Notes: generated by a model from the sequence alone, not told the origin. DNA of 64,000 nt from Flexivirga meconopsidis (GCF_026162425.1 NZ_JAOBQJ010000006.1:62001-126000), one strand, 5' to 3'; shown: positions 42,108-52,660, counted from the first letter of the stretch. Numbers and translations: made by a program.

Positions 42108-43328
42108 TCAGCGGCGCAGCGCACGCTGCCAGTGCAGCACGAGAGTGGTGGCCACCGCCCCGAGCACCAGCTCGACCAGCAGCAGCGGCACCAGCATGAG
42201 CGACGGGCCGATGTAGTCGAGCGACCCGCCGCTCACCCCGGCAGTGGACAGCCAGCTGAGCACCAGCACCAGCAACCCGGTCGCGGCCGCGGCCTGAGCG
42301 GCCGTCGTCGCCTTGGTGCGCAGGGAAGTGTAGGTCGTCAGCCGGCCGAGGGCGCGCCAGCCGACCGCGCAGCCGAGCGCGATCGGCAGCAGCGGCGCGA
42401 TCGCGGTGAAGAACGGCAGTGGGCCGGCGTCCGGCACCGCACCGAGCACCGGGATCATCGGCAGCACGCCGCCGTGCACGCTGCCCGTGCCGATGCTGAC
42501 CGCGCCGAGTTGCGTGGAAGCACCGGTCGTCCAACCTGCCGCCCACAGCACCAGATTGGGCAGTGCCGCGAGCTGGCCGAGCCAGAGCACGACCCCGCCG
42601 AAGAACCCCGGCCGCAGCTGTCCGTTCAGTGCGCCGATCGACCCCAGGTGGAAGACGACCAGCCCGAGCACGATGACCAGACCGATCACGAGATAGCCGA
42701 AGACGCCCTCGACAGCGGGTCGCAGCGCTCGTTTGGTCGACAGCGAGACCCGTTCGTCGACAAGCTCTTTCGCCTGCCTGGCCACGCCTTCCTCACTGCG
42801 CAGCAGCGCCCAGACGCACCCGGCCGCGCCGATCAGCAACGCCCCCGGGATCACCGTGAACACGTTGGGCGACGCCGGCCCGCTCATCGCGAGCGCGCAG
42901 ATCACCAGGCCAGTCACGACATACCCACCGACGTATGACGCAGGCCCCTCCCACCAGGCGCCCGCCCGTTCGGACAGGTAACCCAGCATCGCTTTTGCCG
43001 CGGTGCGCGCGAGCACAAGTGCGAGCGCGGTGAGCAGCAGCGGTGCGAACACCACCGACTGACCGGCGCCGTCGACCCCGATGTGGCCGCGATGCGCGAG
43101 CGCCCAGCCGTCCCCGCTGAAGCTCAGCGCGTCCGTCCAGCCGACGCTGCTGCGCGGGTCGGCCGCCCAGGCGAGCAGCACCGGCACGACCAGGAGCAGC
43201 CCCAGTGACGCGGCGCCCACGGCGCCATACCCGGCGGCGATCGCGAGCTGGCGCCAGTCGCGCCGCTGCGCCGGTGACTCCGGAGCGGCGAGACTGGTCA
43301 GGTTGCGGGCACGATCGAGAAGGCTCAT
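42108..43328 (-). CDS. perM: DUF6350 multi-pass membrane protein, PerM-like
   Basis: The 406-residue protein has about eight to ten hydrophobic helices (for example AAGYGAVGAASLGLLLVVPVLLAWAA and VFGYLVIGLVIVLGLVVFHLGS in parts). In mycobacteria a membrane protein of this family, PerM, lies beside purN-purH and supports cell division under stress. The same neighbourhood is conserved here with the DksA-like and small membrane genes between. Assignment rests on topology, the PGFFGGVVLWLGQLAALPN region and synteny. The ATG at 43328 was chosen from a longer open frame. Confidence 0.75.
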   Translation of the reverse strand: MSLLDRARNLTSLAAPESPAQRRDWRQLAIAAGYGAVGAASLGLLLVVPVLLAWAADPRSSVGWTDALSFSGDGWALAHRGHIGVDGAGQSVVFAPLLLTALALVLARTAAKAMLGYLSERAGAWWEGPASYVGGYVVTGLVICALAMSGPASPNVFTVIPGALLIGAAGCVWALLRSEEGVARQAKELVDERVSLSTKRALRPAVEGVFGYLVIGLVIVLGLVVFHLGSIGALNGQLRPGFFGGVVLWLGQLAALPNLVLWAAGWTTGASTQLGAVSIGTGSVHGGVLPMIPVLGAVPDAGPLPFFTAIAPLLPIALGCAVGWRALGRLTTYTSLRTKATTAAQAAAATGLLVLVLSWLSTAGVSGGSLDYIGPSLMLVPLLLVELVLGAVATTLVLHWQRALRR

Positions 43329-43443
43329 CGCCGACCATGGTCGCCGGGATATCCGTCGGCGCCCGGCAGGCTCGCCGGTCGTGCGGCAGATCCGTCCGCT
43401 GTGGACGACGGATTCGAGGGTGCTCGGCCGCTTAGCCTGGGAC

Positions 43444-43926
43444 GTGCTCACCGACCGGTTCGACGTGGTGGCGGCGCTCGGTTACGTCCTCGCAGCCGTG
43501 CCGCTGCTCGCGCTTGCGGTGATCGACGCACGCACCCACCGGCTGCCCGACCGCATCACCCTGCCATTGATCCCCGGCAGCCTGCTCATCACGGCACTGG
43601 CGTCGGCGAGCACTCACGACTGGCCCGCATTCGGTCGTTCGGCCGCCGCCGGGTTGACAGTCTTCGCAGCCGGTTTCGCGATCATGTTCGCCTCGCCGGG
43701 CGGCGCCGGGCTCGGCTTCGGCGACGTCAAACTCGGCGCAAGCCTCGGCGTCCTCACCGGCTGGCTGTCGTGGGGCACGGTCGTCGGCGCGATCGCGCTC
43801 GCCTTCCTCGGCGCGGGCCTGTGGGCTGCAGCGCTCGTGCTCACCCGGCGCGCGAACCGGCATACCCACCTGGCGTTCGGGCCGTTCCTCATCGGCGGCG
43901 CCGTGCTCGCGATCGTCGCCGCGTGA
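43444..43926 (+). CDS. A24-family prepilin peptidase (short, without methyltransferase domain)
   Basis: The 160-residue integral membrane protein keeps both aspartates of type IV prepilin peptidases: AVIDARTHRLPDRITLPLI near residue 27 and GLGFGDVKLGASLG near residue 95. There is no N-terminal cysteine methyltransferase domain, as in TadV/CpaA and FlaK-like enzymes. It processes prepilin-like or pseudopilin leaders at the membrane. No pilin genes are nearby. The GTG at 43444 starts at the expected point. Confidence 0.85.
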   Translation: MLTDRFDVVAALGYVLAAVPLLALAVIDARTHRLPDRITLPLIPGSLLITALASASTHDWPAFGRSAAAGLTVFAAGFAIMFASPGGAGLGFGDVKLGASLGVLTGWLSWGTVVGAIALAFLGAGLWAAALVLTRRANRHTHLAFGPFLIGGAVLAIVAA

Positions 43927-43938
43927 GGGCCCGTGACA

Positions 43939-43981
43939 TGACCAGAGCCGGGCATCCACATCGGGCACCCGGCTCTGGTCA
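43939..43981. terminator. Two-way terminator hairpin between prepilin peptidase and sucD genes
   Basis: A perfect 14-base stem, TGACCAGAGCCGGG with CCCGGCTCTGGTCA, encloses a 15-base loop between two convergent genes. There is no strong T-run, so termination may be partial or Rho-aided. Confidence 0.7.
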
Positions 43982-43994
43982 GTCGTGAACGACC

Positions 43995-44882
43995 TTACTT
44001 CTGAAGGTCTTTCATGATTTCGCGCATCAGGTTGGCTGTCTCGGACGGCGTCTTGCCGACCTTGACCCCGGCAGCCTCGAGGGCCTCCTTCTTGGCGGCG
44101 GCGGTGCCGGACGAGCCCGACACGATCGCGCCCGCGTGGCCCATGGTCTTGCCCTCGGGCGCGGTGAAGCCCGCGACGTAGCCGACGACCGGCTTGGTCA
44201 CGTGCTCCTTGATGTATGCCGCGGCACGCTCCTCGGCGTCGCCGCCGATCTCGCCGATCATCACGATCGCCTTGGTGTCGGGGTCGGCCTCGAACGCCTC
44301 GAGCGCGTCGATGTGGGTGGTGCCGATGACCGGGTCACCGCCGATGCCGATCGCGGTGGTGAAGCCGAAGTCGCGCAGTTCGTACATCATCTGGTAAGTC
44401 AGCGTGCCCGACTTGGACACCAGCCCGATCGGTCCCTTGCCGGCGATGGTGTGCGGCGTGATGCCGGCCAGCGACTCCTCCGGGGTGATGATGCCCGGGC
44501 AGTTGGGGCCGATGATCCGGGTCTTCTTGCCGATCGAGTAGTTGTAGAACTCGGCGGTGTCCTTCACCGGGATGCCTTCGGTGATGACGACCAGCAGCGG
44601 GATCTGCGCGTCGATCGCCTCGATCGCGGCGTCCTTGGCAAACTTCGGCGGCACGAAGGCGACCGAGACGTTGGCGCCGGTCGCGTCCATCGCCTCCTTC
44701 ACCGAGCCGAAGACCGGCAGCTCCTTGCCGCCGATCTCGGCGGTGGTGCCGGCCTTGCGGGCGTTCACGCCACCGACGATGTTGGCGCCGGCCTCGAGCA
44801 TGAGGGCGGTGTGCTTGGAGCCCATGCCGCCGGTCATGCCCTGGACGATGATCTTGCTGTCAGCGTTCAAAAAGATTGACAT
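43995..44882 (-). CDS. sucD: Succinyl-CoA synthetase alpha subunit
   Basis: The 295-residue subunit binds CoA and carries the phosphohistidine. It has [64 protein letters not shown], and the active-site His in [16 protein letters not shown]. It is downstream of sucC after a 36-base gap and forms the TCA-cycle enzyme that makes ATP or GTP from succinyl-CoA. Confidence 0.97.
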   Translation of the reverse strand: MSIFLNADSKIIVQGMTGGMGSKHTALMLEAGANIVGGVNARKAGTTAEIGGKELPVFGSVKEAMDATGANVSVAFVPPKFAKDAAIEAIDAQIPLLVVITEGIPVKDTAEFYNYSIGKKTRIIGPNCPGIITPEESLAGITPHTIAGKGPIGLVSKSGTLTYQMMYELRDFGFTTAIGIGGDPVIGTTHIDALEAFEADPDTKAIVMIGEIGGDAEERAAAYIKEHVTKPVVGYVAGFTAPEGKTMGHAGAIVSGSSGTAAAKKEALEAAGVKVGKTPSETANLMREIMKDLQK

Positions 44883-44918
44883 TGTTCAAGATTCCTTATG
44901 TCGTATGCCGTCAGCGGA

Positions 44919-46097
44919 TCACTTGGCGGAGCCGGCGAGCTCTGCGGCCTTGGCCGCGGCGCCGTCCATCGTGTCGACCTGGGTGACCAGCGGGTGGTTC
45001 AGCTCGTTGAGGATCGCGCGACCCTCGTCGACCTTGTTGCCGTCGAGGCGCACGACCAGCGGCTTGGTGGCGCCCGCGCCGAGGATCTCCAGGGCGCCCT
45101 TGATGCCGTTGGCCACCTCGTCGCAGGCGGTGATGCCGCCGAAGACGTTGACGAAGACCGACTTGACCTGCTCGTCGCCGAGGATGACGTCGAGACCGTC
45201 GGCCATCACCTTGGCGTTGGCGCCGCCACCGATGTCGAGGAAGTTGGCGGCCTTCACGCCGTGCTGTTCACCGGCGTAGGCGACCACGTCGAGGGTCGAC
45301 ATGACCAGGCCCGCGCCGTTGCCGATGATGCCGACCTCGCCGTCGAGCTTGACGTAGTTGAGGCCCTTCTCCTTGGCCTTGGCCTCGAGCGGGTCGGTGG
45401 AGGCGGTGTCCTCGAGGGCCTCGTGGTCGGGGTGGCGGAAGTCGGCGTTGCCGTCGAGGGTGACCTTGCCGTCGAGCGCGAGGATGTCACCGGCGCCGGT
45501 CTTGACCAGCGGGTTGACCTCGACCAGGGTCGCGTCCTCACCGGCATACACGTCCCACAGCTTCTGCAGCACCGGCACGATCTTGGCGCCGGTCTCGGCG
45601 TCGAAGCCGGCCTGCTGCACGATCTCCTGCGCCTTGGCCTCGTCGATGCCGACGTTGGGGTCGACCGCAACACGGGCGAGGGCCTCCGGGCGCTCGACCG
45701 CGAGCTGCTCGATCTCCATGCCGCCTTCCTTGCTGCACATCGCAAGGTAGTTGCGGTTCGCGCGGTCCAGCAGCACCGAGAAGTAGTATTCCTCAGCGAT
45801 GTCGGCGCCCTGGGCGATCATCACGGTGCCGACCGTGTGGCCCTTGATGTCCATGCCGAGGATGCCCTGCGCGAGCTGCCCCGCCTCCTCGGGCGACTTG
45901 GCGACCTTCACGCCACCGGCCTTGCCGCGGCCACCGGTCTTGACCTGGGCCTTGACCACGGTCACGCCGCCGGACTTCGGGCCGATCTCGGCAGCGGCCT
46001 GCTGGGCCTGCTCCGGGGTGGTTGCGGTCTTGCCGGCCAGCACCGGCACTCCGTGCGCCTCGAACATGTCGCGCGCCTGGTATTCGAAAAGATCCAC
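44919..46097 (-). CDS. sucC: Succinyl-CoA synthetase beta subunit
   Basis: The 392-residue subunit carries the nucleotide site. [22 protein letters not shown] begins the ATP-grasp fold; [18 protein letters not shown] binds nucleotide; [22 protein letters not shown] coordinates metal; [15 protein letters not shown] and [15 protein letters not shown] are conserved. All family blocks are present. Confidence 0.97.
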   Translation of the reverse strand: MDLFEYQARDMFEAHGVPVLAGKTATTPEQAQQAAAEIGPKSGGVTVVKAQVKTGGRGKAGGVKVAKSPEEAGQLAQGILGMDIKGHTVGTVMIAQGADIAEEYYFSVLLDRANRNYLAMCSKEGGMEIEQLAVERPEALARVAVDPNVGIDEAKAQEIVQQAGFDAETGAKIVPVLQKLWDVYAGEDATLVEVNPLVKTGAGDILALDGKVTLDGNADFRHPDHEALEDTASTDPLEAKAKEKGLNYVKLDGEVGIIGNGAGLVMSTLDVVAYAGEQHGVKAANFLDIGGGANAKVMADGLDVILGDEQVKSVFVNVFGGITACDEVANGIKGALEILGAGATKPLVVRLDGNKVDEGRAILNELNHPLVTQVDTMDGAAAKAAELAGSAK

Positions 46098-46187
46098 GCG
46101 GAATCCATCCTCGTCATCGAGAGAAAGGGAAAGGCCCGTGATGCGCCGGATGGGGCGTGTCCGGACCTCGTCGTCCGGTATTGGATG

Positions 46188-46601
46188 CTAGCCCTCGCGC
46201 TCCGCCGCGCCCACGTGGGTCCGCACCCAGTCGACGATCTCGGTCGTGGTCGCGCCCGGGGTGAAGACGGTGGCAACGCCCATCTCCTGCAGCGCCGGCA
46301 CGTCCTCCTCCGGGATGATGCCGCCGCCGAAGACGACGATGTCGTCGGCGTCCTTCGCCTTGAGCAGCTCGATCACCTTGGCGAACAGCGTCATGTGCGC
46401 GCCCGAAAGCACTGACAGGCCAACGGCATCCGCGTCTTCCTGGATCGCGGCCTCGACGATCTGCTCGGGTGTCTGGTGCAGGCCGGTGTAGATGACCTCC
46501 ATGCCGCCGTCGCGCAGCGCGCGGGCGACGACCTTTGCGCCACGGTCGTGACCGTCGAGTCCTGGTTTGGCGACCACGATGCGGAGCGGGCTTGTCGTCA
46601 T
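46188..46601 (-). CDS. Stand-alone cobalamin-binding subunit of an acyl-CoA mutase
   Basis: The 137-residue protein is one B12-binding Rossmann domain. The lower-ligand motif DxHxxG appears in [12 protein letters not shown] near residue 16, followed by the SVLSGAHM and [10 protein letters not shown] segments that hold the nucleotide tail. Length and content match small subunits of isobutyryl-CoA mutase type (IcmB/HcmB) or the C-terminal domain of methylmalonyl-CoA mutase. The large catalytic subunit is not in the window. Location beside sucCD fits a succinyl-CoA-yielding pathway, but partner choice is inference. The ATG at 46601 was chosen over a longer frame. Confidence 0.85.
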   Translation of the reverse strand: MTTSPLRIVVAKPGLDGHDRGAKVVARALRDGGMEVIYTGLHQTPEQIVEAAIQEDADAVGLSVLSGAHMTLFAKVIELLKAKDADDIVVFGGGIIPEEDVPALQEMGVATVFTPGATTTEIVDWVRTHVGAAEREG

Positions 46602-46639
46602 ACGCGCACCATATCGGGGGGTGACCGACATCACGTCCG

Positions 46640-49372
46640 TCAGGTGGTACGACGGGTCATCGGCGGGCGTCCCCGCGTCACCAGACCGGCGAGTATGGCG
46701 GCCAGCAGCGGCACTCCGAGCACGACTGCGAGCATTGGCCCCCACGGAATCACCGCCGCGCTGCGCCCACCGAACCCGCCGGTGAGCGCACGGGCTGCCG
46801 CGATGCCCGGCACCAGGCCCACAACCAGACCGAGCAGGGCTCCGACCAGCCCGACGACCGCAGCATTCGACGCAGCGATCGCCCTTCGCGTTCGGCCGGG
46901 TGCACCGATCGACGCGAGCGTCGCACTGTCCGCACGGGATTCGGCCTGAGACATCGCCGTCGACACCAGGGTTGCGACGAGGAGCAGCAGCCCGAACACC
47001 GCACCGATGATGACGAACACCCAGCGATTGTCATCCTGGTAGCCGCGCTCGACGCAGAAGCGGTCGGCGTCATCGATGCGCTCGGCGATCGTCCGTTGCG
47101 CGTCCGCGGACACTCCTCCTGGCGCACTGATCACCAACCGGGCGACGCTGACCGCGCCCAATCCCCGCACCGCGGCCGGGGTTGCCAGCCCAGCCGGAAA
47201 TGGACCGGACATGACGTAGGTATCGTCCTTCGGCGCTGCATACGTGAGGGACGATTGGGTGCTCGCGATGGCGGGAAGGACCTTGCTCGCCGCAACCTTC
47301 ACCCGATCATCACCGAACCGGTCCACCGTTCCGGTCACGACATGCATCGGTGTCGGGCCGTCGCGTCGCCCGGCCGTGGGCAACAGCAGGCGTCCGTCAC
47401 GAAGTTGCCGTCGGTCGGTGTCACTGAGCCGGAATACACGTGCGAGGTCATCGACGTCACCAACGACGATCGTGTTGCCTGCGAGCGGAGACGACACAAT
47501 GTGACACGAGTCGCTGGCTGCGGCCTGCATGGCTTCCTGGTCGGTGCACGTGCCGGAGTACATCGCGACTCCCCACTCAGACGACGTCCCCAGAGTCGGG
47601 CGTGATCCGAGAACGCTCACGGCTGCGATCTCGGCGCGCGGAATCGCTTTTTGAACAACCCTTTCGGCAGCGGCGGCATCGCTGTCGCCATACAGGTCCA
47701 CCGATGCCTGTCCCATTGGGAGCTGCGGGGTGTACTCGGCCGCGTAGTCGCGTTGCACCGTCGCGTAGCCGATCAGCGCCGCACAGCACAGGGCGGCCGT
47801 CCCCAGAATCGCGGCGGTAGTCGCCACGGCGCGGCCGCGTTGCCGGCTGACGTCCCGAGCTGCCAGGCGTATGGCCAGCGGGAACCGTCCGGCGGCCCGC
47901 CCCAGTTGCGCGAGCAGCCAGGGCGTGGTCATGAGCACGCCACCAAAGAGCGCGGCGGCACCCAGGCCGATGGCACCGATGATCGGCAGATTGCTGACGT
48001 TTCGGCTACCCGCGTCCAGGCTGGGCACGATCGCCACCCAGAGCAGGAATGCGCCGCCTGCGGCAAGGACGACACCGGCGACCGGCCAACCGGCCCGTAC
48101 GGTCCGCGGCGAAACCTGCCCGCGCAGCACCTCGATCAGACGCAGGCGTGCCGCGGCGACGGCCGGAATGTAGGCCGCCACCAATGACGCCACGATCGCG
48201 ATCAGCAAGAGCAGCACTCCGGAGCGCCAGCGCAGTTCGAGCGGACCGGGCGCGACGGCCGTCGGCGACATGGCGACGTGCACTCTTATCGCCGCCCAAC
48301 CGACAACTGCCCCGGCGACGATCGACACCAGGGCGGAAATCGCACCGAGGAGCAGCGCCTGCCCCAATAGGTAGCGCCGCAGCTGCGGCCGTGTCGCACC
48401 GTTGCTGACCAGCAGGCCGAGCGCGTGCCGCTGCCGGCTGGCACTGGCGCCGAAGGCGGGACCGGCGAGCATGGCAATCACGATCACCAAACCGACCGCC
48501 AGGAGCGTCCAGACACTCGCCGGCACGGGGTTGGCGTCGTACGAAAGTCGTTGTGCTGGGCCGTCATTCGCCGCCTGGCTCGGATGCTCGATGACGCTGC
48601 GGCTCTGCACGACCAGGCCGTAGCGATTGAGTTGTTTGACCTCGGCCCAGTCGACCGGGGTGTCCCGTTTCAGCAGCCAACCATCCGCGCCGACGGGCAA
48701 CGCGACGAGCGCCTCGGCGCCAGGCGCAGCCGCCGTCCCGACGACTGTCACCGCACGGATCTTGCCGGCCTCACTCAACCTGATCCGACCCTGCGATGGA
48801 ATACCTCGGGCTTTGCCGGCCCGAGTGACCAGCACCTCGTCGGGGGTGGTGGGCCAACGGCCGGTCGTCCGCCGCGCCATTCCTCGGTAGGCCGGATTCC
48901 GACCGTCGATGCCGAGCACCTGCGCGGAGATCTTGCGGTCACCGAACTGCACCCGCGTTGAGCGATTGCTCACCGGCAGGACTTCGCCTCCGGTCACCCC
49001 CTGCAAACCGGCGGCCGTGACCGCCCGACCAGGACGCGCACCCGGCAGGGTGCTCGCCCTGGGCAGCAGACCGTCGCCTCCTGTCGTACTGCCGTCCGGA
49101 GACTGCCTGACCTGCCATTGGTCGACCGGGTAGAGGTACGCCTGCGCGGCGCCCATCGTCCTCGTCAACCCCTCCTTGCTACTCACGTCCCGGGTGTAGG
49201 CAAACGTTGCACCAGCAGCGACGATCAGCAACGGCAGCCCGACCAGCAAGACCACGAGCAGCGCACGCCCGCGGTGTCGTCGAATGTCTCGGCGTGCCAG
49301 TCGCAACGACAACCGCCAGGCGCCGAAATATCCTGCTATCGCGTGATTTTCGTGGATCGGATGGTCTGTCAT
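46640..49372 (-). CDS. FtsX/MacB-type ABC transporter permease
   Basis: The 910-residue protein has an N-terminal helix ([18 protein letters not shown]), a large extracytoplasmic domain, and two FtsX-like three-helix blocks separated by a second external domain, ending with a block around [22 protein letters not shown]. It pairs with the ATPase upstream. The ATG at 49372 has GGGGGAG just before it; an ATG at 49393, directly after the ATPase stop, would add seven residues. Such permeases use ATP to drive the external domains, in antibiotic or peptide resistance or envelope work. The substrate is unknown. Confidence 0.82.
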   Translation of the reverse strand: MTDHPIHENHAIAGYFGAWRLSLRLARRDIRRHRGRALLVVLLVGLPLLIVAAGATFAYTRDVSSKEGLTRTMGAAQAYLYPVDQWQVRQSPDGSTTGGDGLLPRASTLPGARPGRAVTAAGLQGVTGGEVLPVSNRSTRVQFGDRKISAQVLGIDGRNPAYRGMARRTTGRWPTTPDEVLVTRAGKARGIPSQGRIRLSEAGKIRAVTVVGTAAAPGAEALVALPVGADGWLLKRDTPVDWAEVKQLNRYGLVVQSRSVIEHPSQAANDGPAQRLSYDANPVPASVWTLLAVGLVIVIAMLAGPAFGASASRQRHALGLLVSNGATRPQLRRYLLGQALLLGAISALVSIVAGAVVGWAAIRVHVAMSPTAVAPGPLELRWRSGVLLLLIAIVASLVAAYIPAVAAARLRLIEVLRGQVSPRTVRAGWPVAGVVLAAGGAFLLWVAIVPSLDAGSRNVSNLPIIGAIGLGAAALFGGVLMTTPWLLAQLGRAAGRFPLAIRLAARDVSRQRGRAVATTAAILGTAALCCAALIGYATVQRDYAAEYTPQLPMGQASVDLYGDSDAAAAERVVQKAIPRAEIAAVSVLGSRPTLGTSSEWGVAMYSGTCTDQEAMQAAASDSCHIVSSPLAGNTIVVGDVDDLARVFRLSDTDRRQLRDGRLLLPTAGRRDGPTPMHVVTGTVDRFGDDRVKVAASKVLPAIASTQSSLTYAAPKDDTYVMSGPFPAGLATPAAVRGLGAVSVARLVISAPGGVSADAQRTIAERIDDADRFCVERGYQDDNRWVFVIIGAVFGLLLLVATLVSTAMSQAESRADSATLASIGAPGRTRRAIAASNAAVVGLVGALLGLVVGLVPGIAAARALTGGFGGRSAAVIPWGPMLAVVLGVPLLAAILAGLVTRGRPPMTRRTT

Positions 49373-49394
49373 GCGCTCCCCCGAGCTGCTCATG

Positions 49395-50126
49395 TCAGAC
49401 CACCCGATCCAGCAGGGATTCCGGCGTCGCGGCGTCGCCGGTCGAATCGACCACCACACCGTCCCGCAGGAAGATCACCCGGTCGGCCCACGCCGCGTGC
49501 CGCGACTCGTGGGTGACCAGGAGGCCGGCGGCGCCGTCGTCGCACTGCTGCCGCAGCGTGCGCAGGACGGCTTCGCCGGTCGTCGAGTCCAGCGCGCCGG
49601 TGGGCTCGTCGGCGAGCACCAGGCTGCGGTCTCCGACCAGCGCGCGGGCGATGGCGGCCCGCTGCTGCTGGCCCCCGGATAGCTGCTCCGGAAATCGGTC
49701 GGCGAGCTCCGGAATGCGGACCTTGTCCAACGCCGCACGCGCCGCCGCCCGAGCTGTGCGAAGGGCGACGCCGTCGAGTTCCAGTGGGAGAGAGACGTTT
49801 TCGAGCGCCGTGAGCGACGGGATGAGGTTCAGGTCCTGGAAGACGAAACCCATTGTGCGCCGGCGCAGTCGATCGAGTTGCTTGCGGCCGAGCGCGGACA
49901 ACTCCTGTCCGTCGATCAGCACTCGGCCGCCGGTCGGCGCGTCGAGCGCACCGGCGACGTTCAGCAGGGTGGACTTGCCGGATCCGCTCGGGCCCATCAC
50001 AGCAACGAGCTCGCCAGGCTCCACGGCCAAGCTCACCCCACGCAGCGCGTGCACCGCGGTCGGACCGGTGCCGTGGGTGCGTTCGACGCCGTCGAGCAGG
50101 AGTGCGGGGTGTGTCGTCGTACTCAT
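49395..50126 (-). CDS. ABC transporter ATP-binding protein (LolD/MacB type)
   Basis: The 243-residue ATPase has Walker A GPSGSGKSTLLNVAG at about residue 45, a Q-loop in FVFQDLNLIPSLTALENVSLP, the signature LSGGQQQRAAIARAL, Walker B LVLADEPTGALDS and the H-loop in LLVTHES. It overlaps the PadR gene by 4 bases and feeds the FtsX-type permease. Confidence 0.93.
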   Translation of the reverse strand: MSTTTHPALLLDGVERTHGTGPTAVHALRGVSLAVEPGELVAVMGPSGSGKSTLLNVAGALDAPTGGRVLIDGQELSALGRKQLDRLRRRTMGFVFQDLNLIPSLTALENVSLPLELDGVALRTARAAARAALDKVRIPELADRFPEQLSGGQQQRAAIARALVGDRSLVLADEPTGALDSTTGEAVLRTLRQQCDDGAAGLLVTHESRHAAWADRVIFLRDGVVVDSTGDAATPESLLDRVV

Positions 50127-50719
50127 CGCCGGGTCACCGCCTCACGCACTCCAGCGCTCCCCGCGGAGGCGACGTGCGCCGTCCGCGAGGCTTTCGCCTG
50201 GGAAGGGTCGAGCCGGGCGATCCTCGCTTCCACGTGATCGAGCCAGCGGATCTCGGCTTCGTCTGCGAATACCAGAGATTCGAGCACCAGTTCCCAGGCC
50301 AGATCCTCGCCGTCGGCTGTGCGCTTGAGCCTGGTCAGGTCACGCAGGTGGGTCATCGTGGCGGTGCGCTGGGTCTGCACGATCTGCTGCACGTCGACCC
50401 CGGGCAGGGTGACGGCGAGCGCGAGCTTGATCGCGAGTTCGTTGCGAGGAGTCTGCTCCCGACCGACCGGCACGCTCCACCAGGCGTCGAGTTCTGCGCG
50501 CCCGGCGTCGGTCAGTTCGTAGGCGATCCGGCCCTCGTCGTCCGGCGCACCCGCGCCGGCGACGAGTCCGTCGCGCTCTAGGCGACTCAGCGTGGTGTAA
50601 ACCTGCCCCACATTGAGCGGCCAGGTGCCTCCGGTGCGCGCCTCGAACTCGCCGCGCAACTGCGCGCCATACATCGGTCCCTCGTGCAGCAGGGCCAGCA
50701 GGCTGTGCTTGATCGACAT
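50123..50719 (-). CDS. PadR-family transcriptional repressor
   Basis: The 198-residue regulator has the PadR winged helix (SLLALLHEGPMYGAQLRGEFEART, VGQVYTTLSRLERDGLVAGAG, and AYELTDAGRAELDAWW) and a C-terminal helical dimerisation domain of the Vir/AphA type. It starts the operon padR-ATPase-permease, the usual layout for ligand-induced efflux. Two matching operator-like palindromes lie just upstream. The ATG at 50719 has GGGGAA before it. Confidence 0.92.
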   Translation of the reverse strand: MSIKHSLLALLHEGPMYGAQLRGEFEARTGGTWPLNVGQVYTTLSRLERDGLVAGAGAPDDEGRIAYELTDAGRAELDAWWSVPVGREQTPRNELAIKLALAVTLPGVDVQQIVQTQRTATMTHLRDLTRLKRTADGEDLAWELVLESLVFADEAEIRWLDHVEARIARLDPSQAKASRTAHVASAGSAGVREAVTRR

Positions 50720-50733
50720 GATTCCCCGATTCG

Positions 50734-50779
50734 ATATACCCAGTATTATCCCTGGCCAGAGCATGTATACCCGGTATAC
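50734..50779. promoter_or_regulatory. Twin PadR operator candidates
   Basis: Two 11-base palindromes, ATACCCAGTAT (centre 50741) and ATACCCGGTAT (centre 50772), differ at one base. Their centres are 31 bases apart, close to three DNA turns. The second extends to a perfect 15-base GTATACCCGGTATAC. They flank a GATAAT sequence on the minus strand that could be the -10 box of padR. The form ATAC-N3-GTAT matches known PadR sites. Autorepression is inferred. Confidence 0.7.
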
Positions 50780-50839
50780 GTTCCGCCCGCAAGGGTGTCG
50801 CTGCCGGGCGCGGCGCGCCAATCGGGTTACCGTGCTGGG

Positions 50840-52621
50840 GTGACCAACGGGGAGGAAGTCACCGGGGCCGCGCCGACGCACTGGCGCGACGGAATCCGGT
50901 GGTGGCAGCCATTACTCGCATTCGTGGCGCTGCTGTTCGCCGCCTTCACCGTCGTCGGCAGTTCATTCCAGCGGACCGCGACGGCTATCGACCTGACCCG
51001 GTCCACAGCGTCGCTGGCGCGTTCGGTGCTGCTGATCGCACTTCTCGCGGTGCTGATCTATGCAGCGCTCGTCGCCTTGTTCAGCTGGCTGGATCGTCGC
51101 GATCGCCGGTTGCCGACGACCCCGACCACCACGATGACAGCTGCCATGCGGCGCTGGTTCATCCCCTGCTGGCTGCCGATCTCCGGCGCATGGCTGGTCT
51201 GGCTGGCGCTGCACTATCCCGGCAACATGGACGCCGACACCATGGCTCAGCGCCTGCAGTGGATGGGCTTGGCCAAGCCGTCGGATCACCACCCTTGGTT
51301 CGACACGATGGTTTTCGGCTGGTTCTGGGATCTCGGCGACGCGCTCGGCAATGCCGCGTTCGGTTTCTTCGGTTACCTGGTGGTGCAGGTCCTGGCACTC
51401 GGCGCCGGTGTCGCGTTCTGCCTGTGCTACCTCACCAAGCTCGGACTCAGTCGCCGAATTCGCCTGGCACTGGTGATTATTGCGGCTTTCTCACCGGCCA
51501 CGCTGACCCTCTCGATCATGATGAGCAAGGACGGGCTGTCCACGATCTTCTGGTTGCCCTTCCTGGTCCTGTATGCCGAAATCGCGCGCACCCGCGGCCG
51601 CATCCTCCGCCGCGTGCCGGTCTCGGCAGCAATGGTTTGCATCTGCTGCTTGTTGGTGCTGACCAAACGGACCAACATCTACCTGGCGGCACTGTCCCTG
51701 GTCGTGCTGTTGATCGTCGTCAGCAAACGTTTCTGGCTGCCGCTCGTCGCGGGGTTCGTCGGCGTGGCGGTGGTGACGCTCGGCCTGTGGACCTCGGTCA
51801 TCCTTCCCGCATGGGGAGTGCAGAAGCCGACCTCGAACGACATGCTGTCGATCCCGACGCAGCAGACGGCCCGCATCGTCAAGGAGCACGGCCCGGAGGT
51901 CCCGCCGGACGAGCGCGCCACCATCGACACCATGCTGCGATGGAACACGCTGGCGAAGGTCTATGCCCCGGAGCGCTCCGACGCGGTGAAGGCACGCTGG
52001 CGGGATGATGCGCCGGCGGCGCAGAAGCGCGCCTATTTCGAGGTGTGGTTCAAGCAGTTGTTCCGTTACCCAGGCACAGCCGCGTCGGCGACGGCGGCGA
52101 ACACCTACCAGTACTTCACCCCCACCACACCGCTGCGCATCGGCAACGAGAACAACTTCAGCGCTCACGTCGACAACTGGAAGAAGCTCAGCTACCCGAG
52201 CACCAGCCGGGCCGAGATCCAGACCCTCGCCGACGAGATTGAGGACCCGGATGCGCTGCAGGGGGTGCGCGACAAGCTGCGCAAGACAGTCGAGATCCTG
52301 CCGGACCGGACATTCTTCGCGTCGATGGCCTTCTACGCGTCGTGGTTGCCGATCTTGTTGGCAGTCGCGGCGATTCGACGTCGCAACTGGTTCCAGCTGG
52401 CCTGCTGCTGGCCCGCGTTCATCAACCTCGCCTTCCTGGTCGCGGGTCCGATCGCGTTCGCGAGATACCTGATCCCGGCAACCATGTTCAGCAGCTTCTT
52501 ACTCGGTCTGCTGTTCACGGCCGCACGCTGGGAGCCGCGGCAAGAGATCGCGGTCCCGGTCGACGATGACCGGGACGCCCGCGCTGCTGCGCACCCGACG
52601 GAGCCCGTTCTCGCTGGCTGA
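50840..52621 (+). CDS. DUF6020-like multi-pass membrane protein
   Basis: The 593-residue protein has about a dozen membrane helices with a soluble loop near residues 330-460. HYPGNMDADTMAQRLQWMG and SDHHPWFDTMVFGWFWDLG hold acidic and His residues in the first external loop, the arrangement seen in GT-C-fold membrane glycosyltransferases and in DUF6020 proteins. The activity is unproven. The GTG at 50840 was chosen; the frame reads upstream without family features. It is divergent from padR and may share the operator region. Confidence 0.65.
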   Translation: MTNGEEVTGAAPTHWRDGIRWWQPLLAFVALLFAAFTVVGSSFQRTATAIDLTRSTASLARSVLLIALLAVLIYAALVALFSWLDRRDRRLPTTPTTTMTAAMRRWFIPCWLPISGAWLVWLALHYPGNMDADTMAQRLQWMGLAKPSDHHPWFDTMVFGWFWDLGDALGNAAFGFFGYLVVQVLALGAGVAFCLCYLTKLGLSRRIRLALVIIAAFSPATLTLSIMMSKDGLSTIFWLPFLVLYAEIARTRGRILRRVPVSAAMVCICCLLVLTKRTNIYLAALSLVVLLIVVSKRFWLPLVAGFVGVAVVTLGLWTSVILPAWGVQKPTSNDMLSIPTQQTARIVKEHGPEVPPDERATIDTMLRWNTLAKVYAPERSDAVKARWRDDAPAAQKRAYFEVWFKQLFRYPGTAASATAANTYQYFTPTTPLRIGNENNFSAHVDNWKKLSYPSTSRAEIQTLADEIEDPDALQGVRDKLRKTVEILPDRTFFASMAFYASWLPILLAVAAIRRRNWFQLACCWPAFINLAFLVAGPIAFARYLIPATMFSSFLLGLLFTAARWEPRQEIAVPVDDDRDARAAAHPTEPVLAG

Positions 52622-52660
52622 GGCTTGTGCGGGTTGAGGCTTGCGCTGGTTGAGGCTTGT
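52613..52660. repeat. Three tandem 16-base repeats across the stop of the DUF6020-like gene
   Basis: Three units follow each other exactly: GCTGGCTGAGGCTTGT, GCGGGTTGAGGCTTGC and GCTGGTTGAGGCTTGT. The first unit contains the TGA stop. The repeats end in an untranslated stretch before the M23 gene, which also has a CACAGCCG/CGGCTGTG inverted pair (52662-52669 and 52722-52729). Confidence 0.9.
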
